Positions 17,647-26,840 are shown, counted from the first letter of the stretch. The stretch is 64,000 bases of DNA from Devosia sp. YIM 151766 (GCF_030285925.1 NZ_CP127251.1:186001-250000), one strand, 5' to 3'. The notes: generated by a model from the sequence alone, not told the origin. Made by a program: numbers and translations.

Positions 17647-18729
17647 TTAACGCCCCGTTTTGATGCGGGTCCAGGTGCGGGTCAGGATTTCTTCGTAATC
17701 GGGCGTATGGGCCTGCATCACGAAGGCCTTTTCAAGGGTTTCGGCGGGCGGATAGATGCCCGGATTGGACTTGACCTCCTCGTCCACGAAGTCCAGCGCC
17801 GGCAGGTTGGGATTGGCGTAATAGACGTAATTGGTGATGGCGGCCACGACTTCGGGTTCGAGGATGTAATTGATGAACCTATGGGCATTTTCCGGATGCG
17901 GGGCATCGGCGGGAATGGCCAGGAAGTCGAACAGGGTAGCGGCGCCTTCCTTGGGGATCAGGTAATTGACCTCGACGCCCTCGGCGGCATTGTCGGCGGC
18001 GATGAACACGTCGCCCGAATAGCCCAGGGCCAGGCAGATTTCGCCATTGCCCAGATCGTCGATATATTGGGACGAGTGGAAATAACGGATCGAGGGCTTG
18101 ATGGAATTGAGCAATTCCTCGGCCTGGGCCAGGTCCTCGGGGCTTTCCGAATTGGGGTCGAGGCCGAGGTAATGCAGGGCGATGCCCATGACCTCGGAGG
18201 CGCTGTCGAGCACCGAGACGCCGCAGGAGGCGAGCTTTTCCACCACTTCGGGCTTGAACAGCAGGTCCCAGCTGTCGATCGGGGCATCGGCGCCCAGCGC
18301 CGCCTCGACCTTGGCCTGATTATAGCCCAGCCCGATTGTGTTGATCATATAGGGCACGGCATGGGCATTGTCCGGGTCCTGGGCGGTGGCGGTCTCCATG
18401 ACCGCCGGATCGAGATTGGACAGATTGGGCAATTTGGACTTGTCGAGCGGCGCGATCAGGCCGAACTTGATCTGGCGTTCGACGAAATTGCCCGAGGGCA
18501 CGACAATGTCATAGCCCGAATTGCCGGCCAGCAGCTTGGCATCGACAATTTCATTGCTGTCATAGACGTCGTAATTGACCTTGATGCCGGTCTCCGCCTC
18601 GAAATTGGCGATCGTGTCCTCGGCGATGTAATCGGACCAGTTATAGACGTTGAGAACCGGTTCTTCCTGGGCGATGGCGGGGCTGGCGGCCAGCAGGGCG
18701 CCCAGGGCAATGGCGAGCGACTTCTTCAT
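17647..18729 (-). CDS. potF: Polyamine (putrescine) ABC transporter periplasmic binding protein
   Basis: This 360-residue protein has a clear signal peptide (MKKSLAIALGALLAASPAIA, cleavage near residue 20). The mature start LNVYNWSDYIAEDTIANFE is characteristic of PotD/PotF. WSDY contributes to the polyamine site. The ATG at 18729 is preferred over a 12-residue longer frame because it begins the signal peptide. It is first in the pot operon and divergent from psuG. Confidence 0.93.
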   Translation of the reverse strand: MKKSLAIALGALLAASPAIAQEEPVLNVYNWSDYIAEDTIANFEAETGIKVNYDVYDSNEIVDAKLLAGNSGYDIVVPSGNFVERQIKFGLIAPLDKSKLPNLSNLDPAVMETATAQDPDNAHAVPYMINTIGLGYNQAKVEAALGADAPIDSWDLLFKPEVVEKLASCGVSVLDSASEVMGIALHYLGLDPNSESPEDLAQAEELLNSIKPSIRYFHSSQYIDDLGNGEICLALGYSGDVFIAADNAAEGVEVNYLIPKEGAATLFDFLAIPADAPHPENAHRFINYILEPEVVAAITNYVYYANPNLPALDFVDEEVKSNPGIYPPAETLEKAFVMQAHTPDYEEILTRTWTRIKTGR

Positions 18730-19167
18730 GTTGGATTGTCTCCTATGGGGACCGTGGTGGAGCAATTGGCGTCCTCGGGGGACGGCCGGTTCGACGCGAT
18801 CGCGCCTTCCGCGGAAAGAGCCGCGGCTCAGCCCCGGGGGCTCATCTGAGAGAACCCGGATAGGGGAAAAACGGAATCTGGATCGGGGTCACGGCGCCGC
18901 GCCCGCAGGCGGCCGGGTACTTCGCTGCGATCTGCCCGGAGCCGGGCGCATATCGAGGCGCCGAAGACGCGCCGTCAACAATGGTCGTGGTCAGCGAAGT
19001 GCCCTTTCCCGCTCGATGGCGGGCAAATTATCCCCAAAAATGAGGGGCGACAAGCGATTGTTGCACATCTTCCGGCAAGACTTGACCCTATTGCCGCAGC
19101 GGCGCACAAACGAGGCGAGCCCTGGGCCGCCAAAGGTGGGCCGGGGCGGTTTTCGGAGCGAAATGTC
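18730..19167. other. 438-bp divergent gap between potF and psuG
   Basis: No gene is supported here. The gap should hold the divergent pot and psu promoters. A CCCGC-N6-GCGGG hairpin lies at 19008-19023, and CTTGACC near 19080 resembles a -35 box for psuG without a convincing -10. I see no riboswitch that I can name. Confidence 0.5.
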
Positions 19168-20091
19168 ATGAGTGCACAAGCCTATCTGTCCGTCTCCCCG
19201 GAGGTTGCCGCCGCACTGGCCGATGGCCGGCCGGTAGTGGCGCTGGAATCGACCATCATCACCCATGGCATGCCCTATCCGCAAAATCTCAGCATGGCGC
19301 GGGCGGTCGAGGAAGTGGTGCGGGCCAATGGCGCTGTGCCGGCGACCATCGCCATCATGGACGGCCAGCTCAAGGTCGGCGTCTCCGGGGATGACCTGGA
19401 AATGCTGGCCCGTGACGGCCACAAGGCGGCCAAGGCCAGCCGGCGCGACATGGCGGCCCTGTTGGCGAGCGGCGTCATGGCCGGGACCACTGTGGCCACC
19501 ACCATGCAGATCGCGGCCCTGGCCGGCATCAGGATTTTCGCCACTGGCGGCATTGGCGGAGTGCATCGCGGCGCCGAATCCAGCTTCGATATCTCCGCCG
19601 ATCTCGAAGAGCTGGGCCGTACGCCGGTCAGCGTGATCTGCGCCGGGGCCAAGTCGATCCTCGATATCGCCAAGACCCTGGAAGTGCTGGAAACCAATGG
19701 GGTGCCGGTGCTCGGTTTCGGCACCGACGAATTTCCCGCCTTCTGGGCGCGGGAAAGCGGCTACAAGCTCGACCAGCGGTTCGACGATGCGGCAAGCATC
19801 GCCCGGGTGCTGGCCATCCAGTCCGATCTGGGCATGGGCGGCGTGCTGATCGCCAATCCCATTCCCGAGGCAGATGCCTGGGAGGCCGCCGCCATCGAAG
19901 GCTTCATCGCCCAGGCGCTGGCCGATGCGGAGGACAGGGGCATTGCCGGCAAGGCGACGACGCCGTTCCTGTTGCAGCGCATCTTCGAACTGACCGGCGG
20001 CAAGTCGCTGGAATCCAATATCGCCCTGGTCAACAACAATGCCCGGGTCGCCGCCGAAATCGCCGTGGCCTTGGCCGGAAGGCGCGCATGA
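19168..20091 (+). CDS. psuG: Pseudouridine-5'-phosphate glycosidase
   Basis: PsuG splits pseudouridine 5'-phosphate to uracil and ribose 5-phosphate, breaking the C-C glycosidic bond. The 307-residue protein has the family hallmarks VALESTIITHGMPYPQN near 24-40, GTTVATTM and FATGGIGGVHRGAE, and ends near NIALVNNNARVAAEIA. It overlaps psuK by 4 bp, the usual two-gene pseudouridine salvage pair. No dedicated transporter is adjacent; the pot operon diverges from it. Confidence 0.95.
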   Translation: MSAQAYLSVSPEVAAALADGRPVVALESTIITHGMPYPQNLSMARAVEEVVRANGAVPATIAIMDGQLKVGVSGDDLEMLARDGHKAAKASRRDMAALLASGVMAGTTVATTMQIAALAGIRIFATGGIGGVHRGAESSFDISADLEELGRTPVSVICAGAKSILDIAKTLEVLETNGVPVLGFGTDEFPAFWARESGYKLDQRFDDAASIARVLAIQSDLGMGGVLIANPIPEADAWEAAAIEGFIAQALADAEDRGIAGKATTPFLLQRIFELTGGKSLESNIALVNNNARVAAEIAVALAGRRA

Positions 20092-20972
20092 AATCTCGGG
20101 TTCTGGTCGTCGGGGACGTGATGACCGACATCATCGTGCGGCCCGAAGGCCCGATCGTGGTCGGCTCGGACCGGCGGGCGGAAATCCGCAACCGCCCGGG
20201 CGGCTCCGGGGCCAATCAGGCGGTGTGGCTGGGCGCGACCGGCGCCGACGTGCTGTTCGCGGCCCGGGTCGGGGCCGCCGACAAGGCCATGTATGAGACT
20301 TACTTTCGCGATCGTGGCGTGACGCCGGCGCTGGCCGCCGACCCGGACCTGCCCTCGGGCGTATTGGTGACGCTGCTCGAACCCAATGGCGAGCGCAGCT
20401 TTCTCACCGACCGGGGCGCCAATCTGCGGCTCGCGGCCACCGATCTGCCCGACACCTTGCTCGACGGGGTCGGGATAGTGGTGATTTCGGGCTATAGCTT
20501 CTTCGCCGCCGGCCCGCGTGAGGCGGTGCAATCGCTGCTCCGGGCGGCGCGGCGGCTGGGCATCGCCATCGCCATCGATCCGGCCTCAACCGGTTTTCTC
20601 GACGAGGTGGGGCCGCAGATCTTCCGCGAATGGGTGGGGAAGGCCGACTGGATCTTCGCCAATGAGAGCGAGGCCGAAATGCTGAGCGGCCTGGCCGATT
20701 TCGAGGCGCAGATGCGCGCGCTGGGCACGCAATTCCGGCACGTGGTGATCAAGCGCGGCCAGTTCGGTGCCGCGCTAGGCGGCCAGGGCGGCATTGCCTA
20801 TAGTCACCCGGCTCCCTTGGTCAAGGTGGTGGACACGACCGGGGCGGGCGACGCCTTCGCCGCCCATTTCATCGCCGCGCTGCTCCGGGGCGAAAGCCCG
20901 GAAGCCTGCCTGCAACGCGGCGTTGAGGGCGGGGTCAAGGCGGTGCAATCGGTGGGCGGCCAGCCGCAATAG
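20088..20972 (+). CDS. psuK: PfkB-family kinase, probable pseudouridine kinase
   Basis: This is a 294-residue ribokinase-fold protein. The N-terminal sugar-binding part has GGSGANQAVWLGATGADV near 44-61, and the C-terminal DTTGAGDAFAAHF holds the anion hole and catalytic Asp of PfkB kinases. The 4-bp overlap with psuG supports phosphorylation of pseudouridine as its role. Ribokinase-like specificity cannot be excluded from sequence alone. Confidence 0.88.
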   Translation: MKSRVLVVGDVMTDIIVRPEGPIVVGSDRRAEIRNRPGGSGANQAVWLGATGADVLFAARVGAADKAMYETYFRDRGVTPALAADPDLPSGVLVTLLEPNGERSFLTDRGANLRLAATDLPDTLLDGVGIVVISGYSFFAAGPREAVQSLLRAARRLGIAIAIDPASTGFLDEVGPQIFREWVGKADWIFANESEAEMLSGLADFEAQMRALGTQFRHVVIKRGQFGAALGGQGGIAYSHPAPLVKVVDTTGAGDAFAAHFIAALLRGESPEACLQRGVEGGVKAVQSVGGQPQ

Positions 20973-21063
20973 GCCGGATCGCCCGGCTAGGGTGTTTCAG
21001 CTTTTCATGGACGCGGTGACGTTCGCGCCCTCTCCCTCGCAGGACTATCGCCTATGGCTTTCC

Positions 21064-21094
21064 CGGATCGTCACCCTCGCGCTTGACGCGAGGG
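21064..21094 (-). repeat. Dispersed hairpin repeat (family 2), copy A
   Basis: The minus strand reads CCCTCGCG, a 5-base loop, CGCGAGGG, then TGACGATCCG. The same layout with four arm changes occurs at 60369-60399 in plus orientation. It is intergenic, after psuK. Confidence 0.65.
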
Positions 21095-21128
21095 CTCTTG
21101 CGGCAGGTCCGTCAAAGCCGGAAACGCT

Positions 21129-21935
21129 CTAGTGGTCCTCTTTCGCGTCGGCGACGCCGAGGCGCCAATAGCCGGCGGCCTTGACATATTCGACATTGAA
21201 ACCGCGCTGGCCGGTGAGGTGGGCGCGCACCGATTTGGCCATGCTGACCTCCCCGGCAATATAGGCATAGGCGACACCAGCGGGAAACTCGGCCCGGGCC
21301 ACGGCATCGAGGATGAGGCTGGTGGTGCCGGCGGGCGCGCCATTGCGATGGACATAGGTGAGAATGAGGTCGGCGGGGGTCTTGAAACTTTGTTCCTCGG
21401 CAGCGTTCTCGACCTCGATCACCGCGAGCACCTTGGCGCCTGGCGGCAATTCCTCGATGCGCCGGCCAATGGCCGGGAGGGCGGTTTCATCGCCGGCAAG
21501 CAGATACCAGTCATAGGCCATGGGTACGACGACGGAACCGCGCGGACCGCCGATCGCCAGGGATGAGCCGATAGTGGCCTGCGCCGCCCAGCCGGCGGCC
21601 GGGCCGTCGCCATGCAGCACGAAGTCGAGCTCGATCCAGCCGGCGGCATTGTCCCAATAGCGCGGCGTATAATCGCGCATTTCCGGGCGCGTGCCCGGCG
21701 GGAACTCGGCGCCTTTCGGGCCGATGACCGGCAGCAGCGGCGTGGTGCCGGCGGGAAAGAAGAATGCCTTGATGTGATCGGCATGGCTGGGGGAGACGAA
21801 ACCATCCAGATCGCCCTCTAGCCGGAAGCGGCGCATGAGCGGGGTGATATCGGTGATGGCGGTGACGGTCAGCAGCCGCATGCGGGTGTCATGACGGATG
21901 CGCTGCGGGGCGCGGGGATCGACGGTTTCAGACAT
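21129..21935 (-). CDS. Siderophore-interacting protein (FAD-dependent ferric reductase)
   Basis: This 268-residue SIP/ViuB-like flavoprotein has an N-terminal FAD-binding barrel (DYTPRYWD, FVLHGDGPAAGWA) and a C-terminal SIP domain. It should reduce ferric siderophores in the cytoplasm using NAD(P)H. The ATG at 21935 is preferred over a 33-residue extension through the promoter. A TGA-N9-TCA box (21947-21961) stands 11 bp upstream, so iron repression is likely. No siderophore transporter is adjacent. Confidence 0.87.
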   Translation of the reverse strand: MSETVDPRAPQRIRHDTRMRLLTVTAITDITPLMRRFRLEGDLDGFVSPSHADHIKAFFFPAGTTPLLPVIGPKGAEFPPGTRPEMRDYTPRYWDNAAGWIELDFVLHGDGPAAGWAAQATIGSSLAIGGPRGSVVVPMAYDWYLLAGDETALPAIGRRIEELPPGAKVLAVIEVENAAEEQSFKTPADLILTYVHRNGAPAGTTSLILDAVARAEFPAGVAYAYIAGEVSMAKSVRAHLTGQRGFNVEYVKAAGYWRLGVADAKEDH

Positions 21936-21946
21936 GCAATAAATCC

Positions 21947-21961
21947 TGAATGATTTAGTCA
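21947..21961 (-). promoter_or_regulatory. IRO-type iron box (TGA-N9-TCA) before the siderophore-interacting protein
   Basis: On the minus strand TGACTAAATCATTCA fits the IRO consensus TGA-N9-TCA bound by RirA in rhizobia. Its position 11 bp before the ATG is suited to iron repression. The match is short, so the call rests on the target gene as much as on the bases. Confidence 0.5.
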
Positions 21962-22072
21962 GCAAATAAGCCATGGGCCGGCGGAAGGCAAGGCGGGACC
22001 GGCGCCGGCCATGACGAACTGGACGGTTTTTCATTCATCCGGGATCGCTCCCGAAGCCCATCTGAACTGTTC

Positions 22073-23386
22073 TTAATAGCCCAGCATGCGGTCCTGCGCC
22101 TGGCGCAGGGCATAGAGGCGGGTGCCGGTATCGGGCTGGGCATTGGCCGAAGTGAGCAATTCGCCCATTTTGATCGGCGCGGTGACCTTGCCGCCTTCGA
22201 GCAGGCCGACGGGAACGGCGCCCTGGGCGCGCGCGTCTTTCACCGTCATGGCGAAGGAGCGGTAGCAAGTCTCGCCGATGGCATCGAGGTTGTCGCCGGG
22301 CCGCAGATCGCGCTTGGCCACGGCGCAGACTTCGGCCACCGGGCGGGGCAGCGGCACCATGTCGGGCTTGCCATGGATCATGATGCGGGCGCAGGTGAGC
22401 GGCACTTCCAGGCTGGTCAGGTGATAGGGCCGGAAGAAGGCGTAATAGGGCCCCCGGCCGATATGCAGATCGTCCATGCGCTCGATGATGCGGGGATGCT
22501 CGGCCTTGACGATGACGAAGACGCCGGGGGCCACGCCCTTGCCGATGGTGAAATCGACGACGCCGGAGGAATTGAGGATGCCGCCATCTTCCTTGGGGAT
22601 GAGCACCTTGGCCATGTCCTCGCGATTGGTGGCCGGGCCATGCATGCCGGGAATGTCGGGCAGCAGCCCGGTGGCATTGGCGATGGCGGTCATTTCCACG
22701 GCGGTCTTGCTGCCATCGACGAACTCGACCAGCATGCGCGGGTTCATGTTGCGGCGGGCCGCCTCTTCCCGATAATCGTCGGGGACGGCGTCGTGCTTGA
22801 GCGGATTGTTCTTGCCCTTGCCGGCGGCGACGATATCGAGGCCGAGCGCCGAAACGAATTCGATCAATTCCATGCAGGACGAGGGCTCGTCCCCGGCGCC
22901 GACCGAATAGACGACGCCGAGCTTGTCGGCCTGGGCCTTCAAATAGGGGCCGATGGTGACGTCGGCCTCGACATTCATCATCACCAGATGCTTGCCGTGC
23001 TCCATGGCCAGCAGATCGTAATCGGCGGCGACGCCGGGCTTGCCGGTGGCGTCGATGACCACGTCGATATTGGGCGTGGTGACCAGGGTTTCGGCGCTGG
23101 TGATGGCGATCTTGCCCTGTTCGATGGCGGCAATGGCCTGGGCCGGGCTATCGGCAATCCGGCCCATGGAATCCTCGCCATAGGCGATCTTGATGGCATC
23201 GAAGGCGGTATGGGGGCGGCGCGTGGCGATGGCGGCCATGTCGAGCCCGGGCATCAGGCTCATCTGGGTGACCAGGTCGGTGCCCATTTCCCCCGAGCCG
23301 ATGACGCCGACACGGATGGTCTTGCCCGAAGCAGCGCGGGCGGCGAGATCACGGGCGAGCCCGGTCAGGGCGATTTTGGGGGGCAT
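22073..23386 (-). CDS. NAD(P)-dependent dehydrogenase with C-terminal SAF domain
   Basis: This 437-residue cytoplasmic protein starts with a Rossmann fold (GSGEMG, GxGxxG at 30-35) like homoserine dehydrogenases. Its central DATGKPG and GAGDEPSSC segments are typical of the family, and the tail is an SAF-like region (about 355-437, KRDLRPGDNLDAIG). Such proteins are often mislabelled flagellar FlgA. They act in sugar-acid or polyol metabolism, but the substrate here is unknown. The ATG at 23386 is chosen; an upstream TTG has no ribosome site. No metabolic partner is adjacent. Confidence 0.75.
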   Translation of the reverse strand: MPPKIALTGLARDLAARAASGKTIRVGVIGSGEMGTDLVTQMSLMPGLDMAAIATRRPHTAFDAIKIAYGEDSMGRIADSPAQAIAAIEQGKIAITSAETLVTTPNIDVVIDATGKPGVAADYDLLAMEHGKHLVMMNVEADVTIGPYLKAQADKLGVVYSVGAGDEPSSCMELIEFVSALGLDIVAAGKGKNNPLKHDAVPDDYREEAARRNMNPRMLVEFVDGSKTAVEMTAIANATGLLPDIPGMHGPATNREDMAKVLIPKEDGGILNSSGVVDFTIGKGVAPGVFVIVKAEHPRIIERMDDLHIGRGPYYAFFRPYHLTSLEVPLTCARIMIHGKPDMVPLPRPVAEVCAVAKRDLRPGDNLDAIGETCYRSFAMTVKDARAQGAVPVGLLEGGKVTAPIKMGELLTSANAQPDTGTRLYALRQAQDRMLGY

Positions 23387-23432
23387 GGCATGTTCCAATC
23401 AGCTAGTCTTGCCTGCGATACCCCCCTCCCAA

Positions 23433-23453
23433 CCTCCCCGGCAAGAGGGGAGG
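23433..23453. repeat. GC-rich hairpin CCTCCCC/GGGGAGG
   Basis: A perfect 7-bp stem with a 7-base loop. It belongs to the same class of intergenic hairpins as those at 12940 and 62869. Confidence 0.5.
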
Positions 23454-23675
23454 CGCGGGATCGGGGCCGTTTCGGTCCGACTGGGACGTTTGGTCCCTGG
23501 CGGGTTCGGGTCTGCGGCGGCCCAGCCTTTCGAGCATGGCTCTCAAGGCCTATTCGCCTCCGATCACGCCATTGGCGGGGCCGGCTCCGTCGTCCAGCCA
23601 CTCGACCATAGGTCTCGTGGCCTCTGCCCCGCTGATCGCCCCACTGGCGCGCTCAGCCCTGCGGGGCGGCTCATA

Positions 23676-23690
23676 GTTAGCACTTCTTAA
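23676..23690 (+). promoter_or_regulatory. Possible CtrA-like site before cheS
   Basis: GTTAGCACTTCTTAA resembles the CtrA pattern TTAA-N7-TTAA imperfectly (GTTA-N7-TTAA). A related GTTAGCA-containing palindrome precedes cheD. Chemotaxis and flagellar genes are CtrA targets in many alphaproteobacteria. The match is weak. Confidence 0.3.
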
Positions 23691-23743
23691 ACCGTTGCGC
23701 TGGAATATGCCCGCTGGAGAAGACCCCGGGGGGCACGCCAGGG

Positions 23744-24034
23744 ATGGCCAAGCAGACCAGAACAGCTTTCGAGCTGCCAGCGATCATCGACCTCGACGCC
23801 GTAGACGCCATCCGCGACCAGCTCGCCGCCGCCCTCGAAGAAGGGCCGATCATCGTCGAGGCGGGAGGCGTCGAACGGGTGTCGACCAATGGCCTACTGC
23901 TGCTGGTCAGCGCCGCCGAGACGGCAAGGAGGCACCATTTTGACTTTGCCATTGCAACGCCGAGCGCGGCGATGATTGCCGCGATCGAGCGGCTGGGCTT
24001 GGGAGCCCAGTTTTCGGGGATGATGAAACAATGA
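23744..24034 (+). CDS. cheS: STAS-domain chemotaxis protein CheS-like
   Basis: This 96-residue single STAS domain has the conserved Ser/Thr-Asn site near residues 47-49 (RVSTNG). In Sinorhizobium a 97-residue protein, CheS, encoded directly before cheY1 helps CheA drain phosphate from CheY1, the phosphate sink. The position, size and 4-bp overlap with cheY fit that role here. It acts in the cytoplasm at the receptor array. Confidence 0.8.
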   Translation: MAKQTRTAFELPAIIDLDAVDAIRDQLAAALEEGPIIVEAGGVERVSTNGLLLLVSAAETARRHHFDFAIATPSAAMIAAIERLGLGAQFSGMMKQ

Positions 24035-24396
24035 CGCTGCGTGTACTCACGGTCGACGATTCGCGAACCATCCTGGCCATGCTGCACCATACCCTGTCCA
24101 ATGCGGGGTTCGAAGTGCTGCAGGCCGAAGACGGCAAGCAGGGTCTGGACATGCTCAAGGCCCAGCCGGTGGATGTGGTGATCACCGATATCAACATGCC
24201 GGTGATGGACGGGATCGAGTTCATCAAGAATGTGCGCGCCACCGGCCAGCACAATTCCCTGCCCATCCTCATTTTGACGACCGAAACCAGTCAGGACAAG
24301 CGTGACCAGGGCAAGGCGGCGGGCGGGACGGGCTGGATCGTCAAGCCGTTCGACCCCGAAAAGCTGATCTCGGTGATCCACCGCGTCGTGCATTGA
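24031..24396 (+). CDS. cheY: CheY response regulator (first copy, CheY1 position)
   Basis: This 121-residue lone receiver domain has acidic Asp9/Asp10, phospho-acceptor Asp53 (ITDINMP), a Thr switch (LTTETS) and Lys in VKPFD. By position between cheS and cheA it matches rhizobial CheY1, which acts mainly as a phosphate sink rather than binding the motor. The role is inferred from order. Confidence 0.9.
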   Translation: MTLRVLTVDDSRTILAMLHHTLSNAGFEVLQAEDGKQGLDMLKAQPVDVVITDINMPVMDGIEFIKNVRATGQHNSLPILILTTETSQDKRDQGKAAGGTGWIVKPFDPEKLISVIHRVVH

Positions 24397-24432
24397 CCAG
24401 AACCGGGCCCAGAAGGGTTGGATGAGCCGTAA

Positions 24433-26748
24433 ATGAGCGATCTCGACGATTTCAAGGCGACCTATTTCGATGAATGTTCGGAGCTGTTGACCGAGCTCGA
24501 AGAGCAGTTCGCGGCCATCGAGGCCGGCGAGCGCGACAGCGACCGGCTCAATGCGGTGTTCCGCGCCATTCACTCGATCAAGGGCGGGGCCGGCGCTTTC
24601 GGGTTCTCGGCGCTGGTGGGCTTCGCCCATGCCTATGAAACGCTGCTCGACTACGTGCGCGATGGACGGGTGGAACTCACCGACGAGGTGGTGAGCCTGT
24701 GCATCCGCGCCAATGACATCGTCGCCGACCATGTCAACGCCGCCCAGTCGGGCGAGGCGCTGGCCTCCGATTACGGCATCGAGGAAAAGACGCGCTTCGA
24801 CGCGCTGGCGCGCGGCGAAATCGAAGACGAGCTCGGCGGCGGTATCGTCGAGGAATTCGATATCGACTTCACCCCGGTCATGGTCGATCTCGACGGCGCG
24901 GCTTCCGGCGAGGCGCTGGTGGACGACGTGTTCGAGGCGGCGCCGATGGCGCCGGCGGAGGGGCAGTGGGAAATCCGCTTCACCCCGCACCGGGCGCTCT
25001 ATGCCCGCGCCAACGATCCGCTCTTGCTGTTCCGCGAACTGGCGGCCCTGGGCGAAATGCGGGTCGTGCCCCGGCTCGGCCAGGTGCCGCCGCTGGCCGA
25101 TTTCGATCCCTTCGCCGTCTATTGCTCCTGGGAAATCACCCTTTCGGCGCCGGAACTGAGCGAGGCGGCGATCAGGGAAGTGTTCGAATTCGTCGATGGC
25201 GATTGCGACATCCTCATCGCCCAGGCCGGATCCACGCCGCTGGCGGCGTTCGACAAGCCGGAAATGGCCGCCGAAGCCGATCCGCCCGAAACGGATGAGC
25301 CGGACCTGTCGAGCCTCTTGGCGCTGACCGAGGACGAAATGGCCGAGACGGCCGGGCCGCTGGCATCGGTCGAGAGCTTCGCGCCCGAGCCGCCCGCCGC
25401 CCCGGTCGGGGAGCAGGACAGTTTCGAGGAGCCGCCGGGCCTGTCCTTTGCGGCGCTGGCCGAGGAGATCAGGCCCAGCGCGCCGCCACCGCCCGCCAAA
25501 CCGAGCGTGCCGCCGGCGGCACGGGGATTGCCGGCCGCCACCGAGGCCGAGGACGGGCATCGCAGCGTCGGGGTGCAATCGATCCGCGTCGATCTCGATA
25601 AGGTGGATCGCGTGGTCAATATGGTCGGGGAACTGGTCATCACCCAGTCCATGCTGACCCAGCAGATGGATGAGACCTTGCGCGCCCGCTATACCGAGCT
25701 GGTGCGCGGGCTGGAAGTGCTGGCCCAGACGACGCGGGGCTTGCAGGATTCGGTGATGGCGATCCGCGCCCAGCCGGTGAAATCGGTGTTCAGCCGCATG
25801 CCGCGCCTGGTGCGCGAGCTGGCAGCCAAGACCGGCAAGAAGATCAAGCTCGAAACCATCGGCGAGAATACCGAAATCGACAAGACGGTGATCGAGCAAT
25901 TGTCCGATCCGCTGACCCATATGATCCGCAATTCGGCGGATCACGGCATCGAGGGGCCGCAATCGCGCCGCGGCGCCGGCAAGCCGGAAACCGGCACGAT
26001 CCGGCTCAGCGCCGAACAGGCCGGCGGCAATATCCTGATAATCGTCGAGGACGATGGCGGCGGCATCGACCGCGAGCGCGTGCTGAAACTGGCGCGCGAC
26101 AAGGGCATCGTCGCCCCCGACATCACCCCGACCGACGAGCAGATCGACCAGTTGATCTTCGCCCCCGGCTTTTCCACCGCCGATGCGGTGAGCGATATTT
26201 CCGGGCGCGGCGTCGGCATGGACGTGGTTCTGTCCAATATCAAGAAGATCGGCGGCTCGGTGCATGTGCGCAGCTGGACCGGCAAGGGCACGCGCATGAC
26301 GCTGCGCCTGCCGCTGACCCTGGCCGTGCTGGACGTCATGCTGGTCAAGGTCGGGGACAGCCCCTATGTGGTGCCGCTCTCCTCGATCGTCGAAACCATG
26401 CAATGCAGCCGGGCCAATTTCGAGCGCGTGCCATCGGGCGGGCGGGTGCTGCAGGTGCGCGGGGAATATGTGCAGGTCATCGATCTGGGCCAGCGCTTCG
26501 AAATGGCGATGGCCAATGCGCCGGGCGATCAATTCGTGGTCTTGTGCGAGACCGAGGGCAGCCAGAAAGTGGCGCTGGTCGTGGACGACATCATCGGCCA
26601 GCAGCAGGTGGTCATCAAGAGCCTCGAAGAGAATTTCGAGCGGGTGGAGGGCATTGCCGGCGGCACCATATTGGGCGACGGCAATGTGGCGCTGATCGTG
26701 GACGTGCAGGGCCTGCGGACCACCCATATCCACCAGAACGCGGCCTAG
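24433..26748 (+). CDS. cheA: Chemotaxis histidine kinase CheA
   Basis: This 771-residue kinase has an HPt domain with phosphorylated His47 in AIHSIKGGAGAFGF. An acidic linker and P2-like region span about 150-375, dimerisation helices are near 380-440, and the ATPase domain has the N-box (LTHMIRNSADHG, about 496-507), EDDGGGID (about 538) and GRGVGMDVV (about 590). A C-terminal CheW-like regulatory domain follows (about 630-771). It phosphorylates CheY and CheB in response to chemoreceptors. The extended Pro/Glu-rich linker (about 285-370) is longer than in enteric CheA. Confidence 0.95.
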   Translation: MSDLDDFKATYFDECSELLTELEEQFAAIEAGERDSDRLNAVFRAIHSIKGGAGAFGFSALVGFAHAYETLLDYVRDGRVELTDEVVSLCIRANDIVADHVNAAQSGEALASDYGIEEKTRFDALARGEIEDELGGGIVEEFDIDFTPVMVDLDGAASGEALVDDVFEAAPMAPAEGQWEIRFTPHRALYARANDPLLLFRELAALGEMRVVPRLGQVPPLADFDPFAVYCSWEITLSAPELSEAAIREVFEFVDGDCDILIAQAGSTPLAAFDKPEMAAEADPPETDEPDLSSLLALTEDEMAETAGPLASVESFAPEPPAAPVGEQDSFEEPPGLSFAALAEEIRPSAPPPPAKPSVPPAARGLPAATEAEDGHRSVGVQSIRVDLDKVDRVVNMVGELVITQSMLTQQMDETLRARYTELVRGLEVLAQTTRGLQDSVMAIRAQPVKSVFSRMPRLVRELAAKTGKKIKLETIGENTEIDKTVIEQLSDPLTHMIRNSADHGIEGPQSRRGAGKPETGTIRLSAEQAGGNILIIVEDDGGGIDRERVLKLARDKGIVAPDITPTDEQIDQLIFAPGFSTADAVSDISGRGVGMDVVLSNIKKIGGSVHVRSWTGKGTRMTLRLPLTLAVLDVMLVKVGDSPYVVPLSSIVETMQCSRANFERVPSGGRVLQVRGEYVQVIDLGQRFEMAMANAPGDQFVVLCETEGSQKVALVVDDIIGQQQVVIKSLEENFERVEGIAGGTILGDGNVALIVDVQGLRTTHIHQNAA

Positions 26749-26840
26749 AGCCGGTCCCGACCGGGCCGTTAAGGAATTGGCGTCATCTGGCGCGCTAGAA
26801 TGATGTCAAAGCCCAGGAAGGGCGTTTGAAAGGCAGAGAA

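Larger units (their letters stand above)
23387..23743. other. 357-bp gap before the chemotaxis cluster
   Basis: No gene is supported. It contains a G-rich hairpin (CCTCCCC/GGGGAGG, 23433-23453), a low-complexity stretch rich in CCACTGG-like words, and near its end a possible CtrA-like site. The promoter of the che genes should be in its last 100 bp. Confidence 0.5.

Noticed and set aside
22073..23386. Flagellar P-ring chaperone FlgA
   Set aside because: No signal peptide, an N-terminal Rossmann motif and much greater length; only the SAF tail is shared.
23677..26733. 1018-codon open frame antisense to the che genes
   Set aside because: It is antisense to unmistakable cheS, cheY and cheA and has no domain; long antisense frames are expected at this GC content.
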